Below are positions 17,365-28,110 of a stretch of 64,000 bases of DNA, piece after piece (positions within the stretch are counted from its first letter, which is position 1; the number at the start of each line of letters is the position of its first letter). The stretch lies in NCBI RefSeq assembly GCF_030581005.1, contig NZ_JAUQSX010000005.1, positions 186,001 to 250,000 of the forward strand, written 5' to 3'. This DNA is from Hymenobacter mellowenesis (GTDB lineage: Bacteria; Bacteroidota; Bacteroidia; Cytophagales; Hymenobacteraceae). Both the position numbers and the translations under genes were made by a program. The notes beneath the pieces were generated by a model. It was not told the DNA's origin and did not search any database. It saw only the letters and a list, made by a program, of their open reading frames with translations.

Positions 17365-17997
17365 TTATCGCGATAAGGGTAAATTTAATTCTTTCATCAC
17401 GGCCTCGTAAGGAGTCTTGATTTGCCCTTTTTCGTCAAACCATTCGGCACTGACAAAGTAAAAGTCCGTCTTATTATATGGCGAAGGGACTTTTACAGCA
17501 TCTCCAACTTTTACTACTCGGGATACTTGAGGTGCCACTTGTATTATGGCTGCTTTTTCGTCCGGCCTGAAATTTGGCTCTTCTTTAAAAATGGCCTTAA
17601 CTACTGAGCCAGCCCCTTTGAAAAGGGGGAACCCATATTTCGATGGGTTACGCAAGACGTACCTGATTTTATCAAGATAAGACCAAGTAGGGTCGTAAGC
17701 ACTGTCATCAGGCTTTACAAGAGGTTTTTTGTAATCGCCGAAGAGTGGCGGGTTTACATCAGGCTTATTCTGAGAAGAAGTTTTTTCTGGTTTTAAAGAT
17801 GGATTCAGACCTAGAGATGCTAAGCGTCTTTCGCAGTCAATTACATACCGGTCAGCTTTCGCTAAATCAAGCTCGATTGACGACTTGGCTTGCTCAAGAC
17901 TCTCTTTGACGTGACGCGCTTGGGCCAATTTGTCGATTAGAAACCCGGCAAGTTCGTCGTCAAGTGTGCGCTCAAAATTAGGTGCGTCAAGGGGCAT
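17365..17997 (-). CDS. Hypothetical protein with N-terminal coiled coil
   Basis: 210 residues; not recognised. Residues about 10-65 are charged and helical (KLAQARHVKESLEQAKSSIE), likely a coiled coil. A central segment (TWSYLDKIRYVLRNPSKYG, about 105-123) looks like a small helical or winged-helix module; the C-terminus is mixed. Composition is more AT-rich than the urease genes. It sits on the opposite strand between ureAB and ureC, so it is an insertion into the urease cluster. No partner gene beyond the adjacent small RNA is visible. Confidence 0.6.
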   Translation of the reverse strand: MPLDAPNFERTLDDELAGFLIDKLAQARHVKESLEQAKSSIELDLAKADRYVIDCERRLASLGLNPSLKPEKTSSQNKPDVNPPLFGDYKKPLVKPDDSAYDPTWSYLDKIRYVLRNPSKYGFPLFKGAGSVVKAIFKEEPNFRPDEKAAIIQVAPQVSRVVKVGDAVKVPSPYNKTDFYFVSAEWFDEKGQIKTPYEAVMKELNLPLSR

Positions 17998-18267
17998 ATT
18001 CGAAGGGCTTTACTGTCTCGAGTGAAACAAAGTTACAAGCTCTTGACAATGCCGCAAGGGGTTCGCCTATGTACGCCCCAAATTAGTTCTTGACTCGACG
18101 CCACTTGATGCTTTGACAGGGCGTTGGAATCGCCCATTGCAGGGCGTTAGGCCATATTTGATGCGTTTTTTACTTTCTTATTCGAGCAAGAAAAATTTGC
18201 AATTTTTTTTTGGGACATGCTTCATGTACATTGCAGAAGATGATTTTAGCACACTCTACGTCTCAAT

Positions 18268-19986
<1,719 letters not shown>

Positions 19987-20058
19987 CGCAATGCCCTATA
20001 CCCAAGATGCAGCTGGAGCCGCAGCATGGGTCGAGCAACTTTTTCTGTACTGTACTTG

Positions 20059-20066
20059 TATATTTG
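20059..20066 (+). promoter_or_regulatory. Candidate -7 box for the antisense RNA
   Basis: TATATTTG(CA) matches TAnnTTTG. It drives transcription against the 39-codon minus-strand gene at 20113-20232. Spacing to a TTG at -33 is not convincing. Confidence 0.5.
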
Positions 20067-20112
20067 CAAACAAATAAGGGCACCGACCTCCCGGCCGATG
20101 CCCTTACCGAAA

Positions 20113-20232
20113 CTACCGGAGCAAATGAGCGAGTAACAGCAGGCCGGCGCCTTTTGCTACTCCCTTCAAGAACTCTAAAGCAAGCGGCGTTACCCACTTA
20201 CCAAGCAGTTTCTTCGCGTTTTTCCGTTCCAT
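20113..20232 (-). CDS. 39-residue basic, hydrophobic small protein (possible type I toxin)
   Basis: ATG at 20232 to TAG at 20113. The peptide begins with a basic stretch (MERKNAKKLLGKW) and ends in a hydrophobic helix (GVAKGAGLLLLAHLLR), the usual make-up of type I toxins and other small membrane peptides. A TACCTTTG box lies at 20360-20367 on the same strand, giving a leader of about 120 bases that can fold (the GGCTG/CAGCC hairpin). A hairpin follows the stop and can end transcription. The whole gene is covered by a predicted antisense RNA. An in-frame upstream ATG would give 60 residues. Function not proven. Confidence 0.45.
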   Translation of the reverse strand: MERKNAKKLLGKWVTPLALEFLKGVAKGAGLLLLAHLLR

Positions 20233-20277
20233 CTGGTTAGAAGTAGAAGGGTTGCGCAATAACCCCCACACTTCTCG

Positions 20278-20315
20278 AAGCCCTGGCTGCTCCAACAGCC
20301 GGGGCTTCTCTTTTT
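20278..20315 (+). terminator. Terminator of the antisense RNA
   Basis: AAGCCCtGGCTG pairs with CAGCCgGGGCTT around CTCCAA and is followed by CTCTTTTT on the plus strand. On the minus strand the same hairpin would sit in the leader of the small peptide mRNA. Confidence 0.8.
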
Positions 20316-20359
20316 ACCGAGTAGCCGTTGGCTGGGGGACATACCGAACGCGAGTGCGA

Positions 20360-20367
20360 CAAAGGTA
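20360..20367 (-). promoter_or_regulatory. Candidate -7 box for the small peptide gene
   Basis: On the minus strand TACCTTTG(TC) is an exact TAnnTTTG match, about 128 bases before the ATG at 20232. Confidence 0.5.
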
Positions 20368-20448
20368 GGTAGCAAGGATATGGTTTGGGAGGAGCGCGGC
20401 CCACGTTGTGATGGGATGGATTATCGCTGATTAGAGGTTGATTGAACG

Positions 20449-20488
20449 AATAAAAGGGTCATGCTGCGCGCAGCATGACCCTTTTATT
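20449..20488. terminator. Perfect 20-bp-arm palindrome ending the nuclease operon
   Basis: AATAAAAGGGTCATGCTGCG is followed directly by its exact reverse complement. With A/T runs at both ends it can act as a terminator on either strand. It lies 43 bases past the stop of the minus-strand gene at 20531. Confidence 0.85.
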
Positions 20489-20530
20489 AATCGGTTCGCC
20501 TGACTCAGGCAGCTTCTGACAGATAAGTGT

Positions 20531-22660
20531 TTAGGCAACGGGCTCACCTACTTCGCGATACAGCCGAATCAGGTCGAACGGATAAGGCCAGACGGTGTAC
20601 TGGTTGCGGCGCACGAACGTGACAGTAAGTAAGGAAAGCAAGGTAGGAAGCGCCGCGGATTCGCTGCCATTGTACTGGTGAATCTGGTAGAGGTGGTGGC
20701 CCCGCGCCTCGGCGGCGTTGCTGGACTGCGTGCTACCCACGATGTAGCGCCGCGCCTCCGGCTGGTACCAGATACCGCCAGCGTACACGCCAATAGCCTC
20801 CTGCCTTTTGGCCGACGCCTCCGGATTCTGGGCTTTGATGGCGCGTATAACCGGCCAGTTGGGCATGGCAATGGTTTCAGTTCGTTCCAATTCGAATACC
20901 TCGCGGCCCACCAGCACAAAATGCGCTTGGCGGATGTCCTTGTCGGCTTTCTCCTCGTCGCTCGGTTTGTTGTGAGCATATTTGGGCTGACGCGCCATGA
21001 AATGCTGCTTCAGGTCTTGCCACGGCATGAAACGCTCTTTGAGGATGCGCTTACCGGCCGGCTCTTCCACATCGGCAAAAGCCAGCTCGCCATCATTGAA
21101 ATAAAGCAGGATACCGTCGGTGAGGAAGGCCCAGTCGTCCGATAAGGTGTTGAGCAGCGGCAAGCTAACGGCGGGCGAGACCGGAGCCTTGCCGGCCAGC
21201 ACCCATTTCAGCCACAGCTCCGTCAGGCACACGTCGGCCTTGATGTTCAGGGTTTTTAGGTGCTTTGTAGCCGTGGTGCGCTGCTTGCGGGCTTCATCGG
21301 TTTCAATAGGCGCTTCGTCGGTTTCGGTCGCGGCGGGCTTGGGCAGCGGTGCCGGAAAGTCGTGGCGCAAGTAGTCTTCGGCAACGGCAAATTTTGTCAC
21401 CTCGTTGAGGTTGACGTTCAGCGTTTGCTTCACAACGTCCGGCAATTGCGCGTAGAGCTGCTGGTAAGGGTCGGCATAGCCGGCGGTGGCCAGCAGGCCG
21501 GGTTGCCAGTTTTGTACGACGAAGGCGTCTTTGCCGGCATCCGTCAGCACCAGCAGCGGCTGCTCGGGGTTGACCTGCCCAGCCTCAACTAACTCAAACG
21601 ACAGGGCAAAGGCTGTTTTGCCAGACTCAAAACGGCGGTCGTTGAGCCATTCTACGTACTGAGCTGCCGGCGCGTCGGCGCGGTTCAGCCGGTTGTCGAC
21701 TACCTGAATAGTAGGCAATAGGTTGAGGGGCAACGGCGTGGCCCGCGACCGCAGCCGCAGCATGGATTCTTCGCCGAAATCGACCCCGAAGCCATAGGTG
21801 GTCAGGAAATCGTGGAGCCGCTCCTGCACGTGGCGCACCTGGTACGAGCGGCTTTCGCGGTACTTGTCCGGCTCGCGCTTGTTGCCGTTGTGGTGCCAGT
21901 CGGCCGTGGTGCGCTTGCCGTTGGTGGGCGCTTGCTTGTACACATCGCCCTTGAAAGTGGCTACCTGGCTTGGCCGCAACTGCCGCAGGTAAGTGTGTCC
22001 CAGACTGGCAAACAGCTCATAGTAAGTGCCGAGCGAAGCATAAGTACCCACTTTGGTCGGGTCGATTTTGGCAAACGTATTGGCCTCCACTTTCACCGTG
22101 AGCGTGTGCAGGTCGCCTTCACTGTCCACCTGGGGCTTCACTTCCACGGCTACCAAGCGCTTGCCGGTGGCCGAGCCTTTTACGCGCAGGTAAAACTTGC
22201 TCTGGCACACCCGGCGCTCCCGCTCCCGCTCGCTGTGTTCGTAAAAGCACAAGGCCATCATCAGCTTAATCAGAACGGGCGGTTGAAGCGCTAGCTCGTC
22301 CGGGCTGACCAATTCGGCGGTTATGTCCTCAGCGGGTACTTGGTTGGGATTGCCAAATGGATACTGCCAAGGTTTCGCTGTGTGTCCGATGGGTAGCAGC
22401 GTATAGAGCGAAGCTTGGGGCTTGTCGTGTGTATAGAAGTAAAAAGGCCGGTCTATCTGGTTTTTGTAAGCATTGGTAAAACTCGGGTAGAACATGCTCG
22501 AATTAGCTTGAAACTTCCGGTAATGCTCTTGTGAGGGCGACAACCGGTAGCGCCAGATGCTGTACGCCTGGAGCAGTTTCGAATAATCGTTTGGCAACGT
22601 GATGTGCAGCTGGTTGGTGGGCACCACCAGTGGTTGAGGGTTTTGTTGGTTTTTGGCCAT
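20531..22660 (-). CDS. Candidate PIWI-like protein, partner of a helicase-nuclease
   Basis: 709 residues from ATG 22660, 19 bases after the upstream gene's stop; an upstream in-frame start at 22711 would overlap that gene. No family is certain. The C-terminal part fits the order seen in Argonaute/PIWI domains: a strand pattern GGIWYQPEARRYIVGSTQ, then YQIHQYNGSE, a helix LPTLLSLLTVTFVRRN, and a final WPYPFDLIRLYREV like the Pro-rich end of PIWI domains. A PLLVLTDAGKDAF segment with a following helix (DPYQQLYAQL) fits a MID domain. No clear DEDX catalytic set is visible. The helicase plus REase partner recalls the PIWI-RE gene islands, but this protein is shorter than usual for those. Confidence 0.45.
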   Translation of the reverse strand: MAKNQQNPQPLVVPTNQLHITLPNDYSKLLQAYSIWRYRLSPSQEHYRKFQANSSMFYPSFTNAYKNQIDRPFYFYTHDKPQASLYTLLPIGHTAKPWQYPFGNPNQVPAEDITAELVSPDELALQPPVLIKLMMALCFYEHSERERERRVCQSKFYLRVKGSATGKRLVAVEVKPQVDSEGDLHTLTVKVEANTFAKIDPTKVGTYASLGTYYELFASLGHTYLRQLRPSQVATFKGDVYKQAPTNGKRTTADWHHNGNKREPDKYRESRSYQVRHVQERLHDFLTTYGFGVDFGEESMLRLRSRATPLPLNLLPTIQVVDNRLNRADAPAAQYVEWLNDRRFESGKTAFALSFELVEAGQVNPEQPLLVLTDAGKDAFVVQNWQPGLLATAGYADPYQQLYAQLPDVVKQTLNVNLNEVTKFAVAEDYLRHDFPAPLPKPAATETDEAPIETDEARKQRTTATKHLKTLNIKADVCLTELWLKWVLAGKAPVSPAVSLPLLNTLSDDWAFLTDGILLYFNDGELAFADVEEPAGKRILKERFMPWQDLKQHFMARQPKYAHNKPSDEEKADKDIRQAHFVLVGREVFELERTETIAMPNWPVIRAIKAQNPEASAKRQEAIGVYAGGIWYQPEARRYIVGSTQSSNAAEARGHHLYQIHQYNGSESAALPTLLSLLTVTFVRRNQYTVWPYPFDLIRLYREVGEPVA

Positions 22661-22679
22661 CGGAAAGGGGAGTGAAGGG

Positions 22680-25600
22680 TTAGAAATGAGAAAGCAGACG
22701 TTCGCAGGCAAGCGTCAATAAATCGGAAGCATCGGCTGGGGCCGGCTTGAGGGTGCCGGTCAACACCACAATGCGGGCCTGCGCCCAGCCGGATACCCGC
22801 TCAAAATGCTCGTCGTAGTAACCCAGTACACTTTCCTCGTCGTGGCGCAGGTTCATCACCACCAAGCGGCAGGGGTCGGCGGCGGTGCCGGGGGTGGCGT
22901 GGCTCAACTGTTGCCATTTGCTCACCATGCGCTCCCGGAAATGCGGCTCGTTGAGGTTGGGATGATAAAACGGGTCGTCGGGCGGCAGGGCAAACTGGCG
23001 CAGGGTGCGGCCCCCATAGTTTTTGCAGTCGATGTATATCGGCCGACTTTCCAGCTTCAAATCAGCTACCTCAAACACCGCATCGGGCACGGCCTCACTG
23101 GTGGCAATCACGCGCTTGATATGGTTGTGCTTCAGCACCGCCTCAATCACTTCCTCCCCAATGGCCCCAATCAGAATGGACTGATACACGTAGGGCAGCA
23201 GGTAGGTACCGGATTCCACGAAGGCCAGCTCGTAACCGCGCGCCCGGAAATGCTTGGCCAGTGGCGAGTTGAGCTGGCTGTTTACGGGGTGGTACGCGGC
23301 GTTTAAATCCCAGGAATGAAACTCGGGGCTGTTGGTGCCCGGCGGGGCCAGGTGCAGCTCGGAGTTGATGAGCAACTTGCCTTCGCGGGCGTACTCGCTC
23401 CGAAACGTGCCCCGGATGCGCGCCAGCTGGTTGGGGCGGGGCTTGTCGGGCAGCGTCTCGCCGGAGCGAAGCGGGCGGGGCAGGTCGTGGCGCAGCACGT
23501 CGTCGCGCAGCCACTGCCAGCGCTGGCGGGCGTCGCCCTCGCCCGTGCGCTTGAAATGCTCCAGCTCCAGCACCAGCCGGTGAATGGCGTCGCGGGCCGC
23601 GTCGTTGGTCCGGCGCAGGTCGTGCAGGTCGTCTTCTACGGCTTTGCGTTTCTTCTTTTCGTCGTGTTCAATGGCGGCCAGCAGCGTCTGCATATTGCCC
23701 GAAGCGTAGCGCAGGTAGCTCTCGCGCTCGGCGGCCAGCTCGGGTTCGGCGGCCACGCGGGCCAGCACTCCGTACACGTCGCGGTCCAGGTACAGCCTCT
23801 GCTCTGGCATGGCTTGCCACACGCGCTCGATGCGGCCCAGCGCCTGCACCAGCACGCTGAACTGGTTCAGTACGCCGTCGGTCGTGTGCAGGTATTCCGG
23901 GTTGAAGCGGTTGAGCAGCCGAATCTGGCCGAGTAAGCCGCCGGCCTGGCCGGCCGTCAGGCGCTTGGCATACAGCAGTTTCAGTGCTCCATACACATCG
24001 CGCTTGATGGCTGCGTGCTGCTCGATGGCATTGTCCTGCGGTTTTACCCCGCTGAAATAGTAGTACGGCGCTTCAAGCAGGTGCAGAAACTGGAAGTCGC
24101 GCTTGCCCGCGCTACGCTCCGCCTCGTAGTCGGCCGGGGTTTGGTAGTACTGCAGGTTCACGCCGTTGCCGGCCGAGGGGTAAGTGGTGATGACGACCAC
24201 CGGCCGCCCGGCCCAGAATAGCGCGTTGTACTGCTCATTGAGTATAGGGTCATCACTTAATTTCTTCCCAAATTCGGCATTATACAGGGACACGGTGCAT
24301 TCCACCCGGTGCTGGCGCGTTTCGTCGCGGCACCACACGTTGTAGATGCGCAGGTTTTTGTCACCCGTCGCCGGGTGCGGGGTCGCCCCGAACCAGCCGT
24401 CTTCGTCTCCCCGGTCGAGCAGCCGCTGCACCTGCCGCAACGACGATAGAAAAACCAGGTGCGTGGGTCCGGCCGCTAGCTCGGCCGGGCTTTGGGCAGC
24501 CAGCCGGGCCAGCAGCCCGAATACGTGCTGCACCCGCCGCAGCCGGTGGCTTAAGGTACCTGCGTTTTTGCCAAAATATTCGGGGTCGGCGTGGGCCGTG
24601 GCCGCCAGCTGTTGCCCGAAGGGCGCGAGCAGGCTCAAGGGTTCGGCTACCTCGTATGTGATGGTGTTTTGCCGGACCGCGGCCTTGCGGGAGTTGGCGC
24701 GTCGCACGTCGTCTTCGTCGGCGGACGTGTTGGGCAGCGGGCCAAAGGAATCGGCGGGACGGCCCGGGTGCGCCAGGCCCGTCCAGTCGAAATTGCGCAG
24801 CACCCGCTGAATGTGCGCCGTTGCCGACAGGCCAAAAACCAAATGCTCCCCGGCCAGCGCCCGCAGCATGTTCTCGGGGCTGTCGTTGAGCGAATGGTAG
24901 AGTACGCCTACCTCGTCGGGGTCGGTGAGCTGGCTCTTATCCATTTCAATCTCGTAGAGGCCAAAACCGTTGGTGAGCAGGCTGCCGTAGCCGGTTTCGC
25001 ACAGCTCGTACTGCGCGCCCACTTGGCTTATCTGGCGGATTTCCCGCAGGTACTCGGTATTGCCAAAACACTGCCGCAGCACCTCAAAATAGATGTCCTC
25101 GTGCTCGGCCTGCAAGCGGTTGAACAGCCGGATAATGTCCTTCACGGCCCGCGTCACCACGTCGAACAGCAGGAATGCATTGGGGCCCTCTGCCTCCGGC
25201 GTGAGCGTAAAGGAGTGCTGTCGGGGAGTGTCTGGATGCAGATATACCGGCTTTTGGACCAGCGAGCGGTTTGACTGGAAAATGGCCCGGCCGCGCAACT
25301 CCTCGTGCCCTGTATCGAAGTGCGTGATGGCCGGGAAATCAATGCCCTTGTCTGCCAGCTCATCGATGCGCTCCTGAATGTCCTCCATCATCTTTCGGAT
25401 GGGCTTCCACTCGGGCCGGTGGGCCAAGTATTGCGAATGCGTGAGCTTGCGGCGGCACAGCCGCTCGTAAAACGTTTGCACCAGTCCGAACGGGTCGCGC
25501 ACTTCCTTGTCGTGAGCCAAGAGGTTGAGCAAGTCGTTTTCCAGGAAGTCGAACTCATCGAATACGAAAACATAGCGTCCTTCCAGCGGCTTTTTCCAAC

Positions 25601-26288
25601 TCCCCAGCTTCACCGTACGCTGCCCATCAAATACGCCATGAAATGCTTTATGCACCGTGAGCAGAAATAGCCGGCAGGTGGCATCTTCCTGAAACCGGAT
25701 GTAAGGAAACAACCGGGGCCAGACCGGCAGCGCGGCCAATTCGCGCGCGGGCTCCTGGGCGATGCACTGCCGGGCCAGGGGCGGGGCGCTGGCGAGCTGC
25801 CGGGCCAGTGCCAGCAGCTCCTTCAGCGGCCGGAGGGCGTCGCTGGCCAGGTCGCCCAGGTCGAGCAGGCCATCGCCGGCCCGGCCCATGGCCCACGCCC
25901 GGCCGAAGCGGTCGGCTTTGCCACGCAGGTCGTCGAGGCTGGTGGCCGGCAGCCGCTCCTGCCGGCGGTACTCGTCCAGTAGGGCTGGGGTGTGGGGGTG
26001 GTTGAGCAGCGCCGCCAGCGTGCCATCTTCCAGCACGGCCTGCAACTGGTCGGCATCTTTGTGCTGCTGCACGTAGTGGCGGGGCTCGGTCAGTTGGGCC
26101 GCCATTTCGTTTAGCAATTGAATGCGGTTGGCTACGTAAATAAATTTAGTGTCCGGCGGGTAATTCCCGGCGTTCAGCAGCTCGGCCAGGCTGCTGGTTT
26201 TCCCCAAACCTGTACCGCCAAGTACTAACTTTAAGCCGGTTGGGTGCTCATTAATGGCGCGGCGATAGTAGTCGGCGTACAAACTCAT
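22680..26288 (-). CDS. SF2 helicase fused to a PD-(D/E)XK-like nuclease domain
   Basis: 1202 residues. Walker A is GGTGLGKT (24-31), a motif Ia-like IYVANRIQLLNEM follows, Walker B is FDEFDF (D244-E245), motif III is SAT (488-490), and motif VI is QALGRIER (815-822), so the protein is an SF2, probably DinG- or Cas3-like, ATP-dependent helicase. The C-terminal 170 residues look like a restriction-endonuclease fold: GAIGEEVIEAVL, VPDAVFEVADLKLE and IDCKNYGG with D1087-x-K1089. First gene of a two-gene operon with a PIWI-like protein. Likely a nucleic-acid defence enzyme; I cannot name the system. Confidence 0.75.
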   Translation of the reverse strand: MSLYADYYRRAINEHPTGLKLVLGGTGLGKTSSLAELLNAGNYPPDTKFIYVANRIQLLNEMAAQLTEPRHYVQQHKDADQLQAVLEDGTLAALLNHPHTPALLDEYRRQERLPATSLDDLRGKADRFGRAWAMGRAGDGLLDLGDLASDALRPLKELLALARQLASAPPLARQCIAQEPARELAALPVWPRLFPYIRFQEDATCRLFLLTVHKAFHGVFDGQRTVKLGSWKKPLEGRYVFVFDEFDFLENDLLNLLAHDKEVRDPFGLVQTFYERLCRRKLTHSQYLAHRPEWKPIRKMMEDIQERIDELADKGIDFPAITHFDTGHEELRGRAIFQSNRSLVQKPVYLHPDTPRQHSFTLTPEAEGPNAFLLFDVVTRAVKDIIRLFNRLQAEHEDIYFEVLRQCFGNTEYLREIRQISQVGAQYELCETGYGSLLTNGFGLYEIEMDKSQLTDPDEVGVLYHSLNDSPENMLRALAGEHLVFGLSATAHIQRVLRNFDWTGLAHPGRPADSFGPLPNTSADEDDVRRANSRKAAVRQNTITYEVAEPLSLLAPFGQQLAATAHADPEYFGKNAGTLSHRLRRVQHVFGLLARLAAQSPAELAAGPTHLVFLSSLRQVQRLLDRGDEDGWFGATPHPATGDKNLRIYNVWCRDETRQHRVECTVSLYNAEFGKKLSDDPILNEQYNALFWAGRPVVVITTYPSAGNGVNLQYYQTPADYEAERSAGKRDFQFLHLLEAPYYYFSGVKPQDNAIEQHAAIKRDVYGALKLLYAKRLTAGQAGGLLGQIRLLNRFNPEYLHTTDGVLNQFSVLVQALGRIERVWQAMPEQRLYLDRDVYGVLARVAAEPELAAERESYLRYASGNMQTLLAAIEHDEKKKRKAVEDDLHDLRRTNDAARDAIHRLVLELEHFKRTGEGDARQRWQWLRDDVLRHDLPRPLRSGETLPDKPRPNQLARIRGTFRSEYAREGKLLINSELHLAPPGTNSPEFHSWDLNAAYHPVNSQLNSPLAKHFRARGYELAFVESGTYLLPYVYQSILIGAIGEEVIEAVLKHNHIKRVIATSEAVPDAVFEVADLKLESRPIYIDCKNYGGRTLRQFALPPDDPFYHPNLNEPHFRERMVSKWQQLSHATPGTAADPCRLVVMNLRHDEESVLGYYDEHFERVSGWAQARIVVLTGTLKPAPADASDLLTLACERLLSHF

Positions 26289-26601
26289 GCAAGTAAAGCT
26301 GAAGCGCGTTGGCTAAATAATTTGGCGCAAGTAACGGCTTTATTGCTAATGTAATTTTTTTGGTATGCTAAATTTAATAGTGGCTGTGCGGCGTTTTGAA
26401 AACAGTTGCGTAAAATCACCTGCGAATCAATATTTTAACTTTATAAATATTTTATTAAATTTTTAGATTATTCACGATATAAGGTGGCTTAGTTGCTACT
26501 CATTACTATATCATGGTAGATACCTATCATATTGCATCTGCCGAAACTAAATATAACTTCACCCACGGGCCGTAGCTTGCCTCTTCAAGAGCTGCATCCT
26601 T
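26289..26601. other. AT-rich spacer between the nuclease operon and ureF
   Basis: Divergent gap with long A/T stretches around 26330-26480, unlike the surrounding GC-rich DNA. It should hold the promoters of the minus-strand operon and of ureF; no exact TAnnTTTG box was found near either start. It may also mark the edge of an inserted segment. Confidence 0.45.
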
Positions 26602-27273
26602 ATGCACTTCGCCCGCCTCCTGCACCTCGTCGATTCGGCCATTCCCACTGGTTCGTTTGCCTATTCCTACGGGCTGGAAAGCAGCATCACCTTCGGGCTA
26701 GTGAACACGCCGTTTGCGCTGCGGAACTACCTGTATTCTTACTTGCAACAAGCCGGCAGCGCCGAATTACCTTTTATCCAGTCCACCTTCCACCTCACCG
26801 AAAAAAGCCCCGAATTTCAAACCCTCGCCGAAGAATACGACGCGCAACTGCTCGTGCCCGGACTCTACAAAGCCAGCGCCGTGCAGGGCCGCAACTGGCT
26901 GAAGCTGCTGGCCACCTTCTACTCCGAAGCTAAATTGGAAACCATTACCCAGTGGTTCAACGGGCAAAACAGACCGCCGCATTTCACGCTGGTTTTCACG
27001 CTGGCGTTGCAGCGCGTCGGCTTTGGGTTGGAAGAGCTAAAGGCCATGTACCTGCACATGCTGCTACGCGACCAACTCAGCGCCGCCATTCGCCTTGGGT
27101 TTCTGGGGCCGCTGGAGGGGCACCAACTGCAGCACGATTTCTACGCGGTGTTCGAGCACATTTTGGCAGCGCAGGCGGGGAAGGGATTTGGGGAGGCGGT
27201 ACGCTCGGCTTTTCTGCTGGATGCCGCGCAGGTGCTGCACGAGGACATTTATTCTAAACTATTTCAGAACTAA
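26602..27273 (+). CDS. ureF: Urease accessory protein UreF
   Basis: 223 residues. The N-terminus LLHLVDSAIPTGSFAYSYGLE is the UreF signature, and the all-helical rest, including LRDQLSAAIRLGFLGPLEGH near residue 155, fits the family. UreF joins UreD and UreG in the complex that loads nickel and CO2 into urease. A family B hairpin lies between it and ureG, so the two may be on one mRNA with a strong structure between them. Confidence 0.92.
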   Translation: MHFARLLHLVDSAIPTGSFAYSYGLESSITFGLVNTPFALRNYLYSYLQQAGSAELPFIQSTFHLTEKSPEFQTLAEEYDAQLLVPGLYKASAVQGRNWLKLLATFYSEAKLETITQWFNGQNRPPHFTLVFTLALQRVGFGLEELKAMYLHMLLRDQLSAAIRLGFLGPLEGHQLQHDFYAVFEHILAAQAGKGFGEAVRSAFLLDAAQVLHEDIYSKLFQN

Positions 27274-27274
27274 C

Positions 27275-27343
27275 GTAGCGTGGACTCTGTGAGTCCGCGC
27301 CTGAAACGCGCCGCCACACGCGGACTCGCAGAGTCCACGCTAC
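27275..27343. repeat. Hairpin repeat, family B, between ureF and ureG
   Basis: GTAGCGTGGACTCTGTGAGT... (27275-27299) pairs with ...CGCAGAGTCCACGCTAC (27319-27343), a 25-base arm with one mismatch. Same family as 15245 and 28111. It starts immediately after the ureF stop and ends 14 bases before the ureG ATG. Confidence 0.9.
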
Positions 27344-27357
27344 ATCACTACATACCC

Positions 27358-28110
27358 ATGGCTTTTGTCGAAAAACTTGCCCTGCTTCTCCACGGCCACC
27401 AGCACGAAGCGTACGAATCACCGGGTGACTTCAACGAGCGCGAAACGCGGCGGCTACCCAGCTACCGCAACTTCCGCAAGCGGGCCTTCACCGTGGGCAT
27501 CGGCGGCCCGGTAGGCACGGGCAAAACAGCCTTGCTTAAGGCGCTGTGCGAGCGCCTGCGCCACGAGTTCGAACTGGGCGTGGTCACCAACGACATCTTC
27601 ACCCGCGAAGACGCCGAATTCCTCATCCGCCACAGTGCTTTGGATGAAAACCGGATTGTGGGTGTCGAAACCGGCGGCTGCCCGCACGCCGCCATTCGCG
27701 AGGATATTTCGCTGAACATGGATGCCCTCGAAGGCCTCATGCAGCGCTTCGACTACGGGCTCGATTACCTGTTCGTGGAGAGTGGCGGCGACAACCTGGC
27801 GGCCCACTTCAGCCGCGAGCTGGTCGATTATTCCATCTACGTTATCGACGTGTCGGGCGGCGACAAAATCCCACGCAAGGGTGGCCCCGGCATCACGCAA
27901 TCGGACCTACTTATCATCAATAAAATTGACCTCAAAGACCTCATCAAAGCCGACCTTGGCGTGATGGAACGCGATTCAAAGAAGATGCGCGGCGAAGGGC
28001 CGTTTTTGTTCGCCCGCGCCATCGATGGGCACGGACTAGACGACATCATTAGCCACATCAAAGCCGCCAAAGCCCGCGCCTTGGCGGCCGTGCGCGAGGA
28101 CCGCCGCTAG
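27358..28110 (+). CDS. ureG: Urease accessory GTPase UreG
   Basis: 250 residues. P-loop [12 protein letters not shown] (about residues 45-56), [33 protein letters not shown] with the metal-binding CPH motif, and NKIDL for guanine recognition. UreG hydrolyses GTP to drive nickel insertion. ATG 27358 was chosen because the open frame upstream runs through the hairpin repeat. The first 40 residues, with HGHQHE and similar, are a short His-containing extension that might help to hold nickel in the absence of UreE; this is inference. Confidence 0.95.
   Translation: MAFVEKLALLLHGHQHEAYESPGDFNERETRRLPSYRNFRKRAFTVGIGGPVGTGKTALLKALCERLRHEFELGVVTNDIFTREDAEFLIRHSALDENRIVGVETGGCPHAAIREDISLNMDALEGLMQRFDYGLDYLFVESGGDNLAAHFSRELVDYSIYVIDVSGGDKIPRKGGPGITQSDLLIINKIDLKDLIKADLGVMERDSKKMRGEGPFLFARAIDGHGLDDIISHIKAAKARALAAVREDRR

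Larger units (their letters stand above)
20070..20315 (+). ncRNA. RNA antisense to a small hydrophobic-peptide gene
   Basis: From the TATATTTG promoter to the terminator at 20278-20315 the predicted transcript is about 245 bases and covers the whole minus-strand peptide frame. It starts with a hairpin (AAGGGCA...TGCCCTT, 20077-20106). Its first bases resemble those of the RNA at 17153. It could be the antitoxin RNA of a type I toxin-antitoxin pair; that is inference. Confidence 0.45.
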
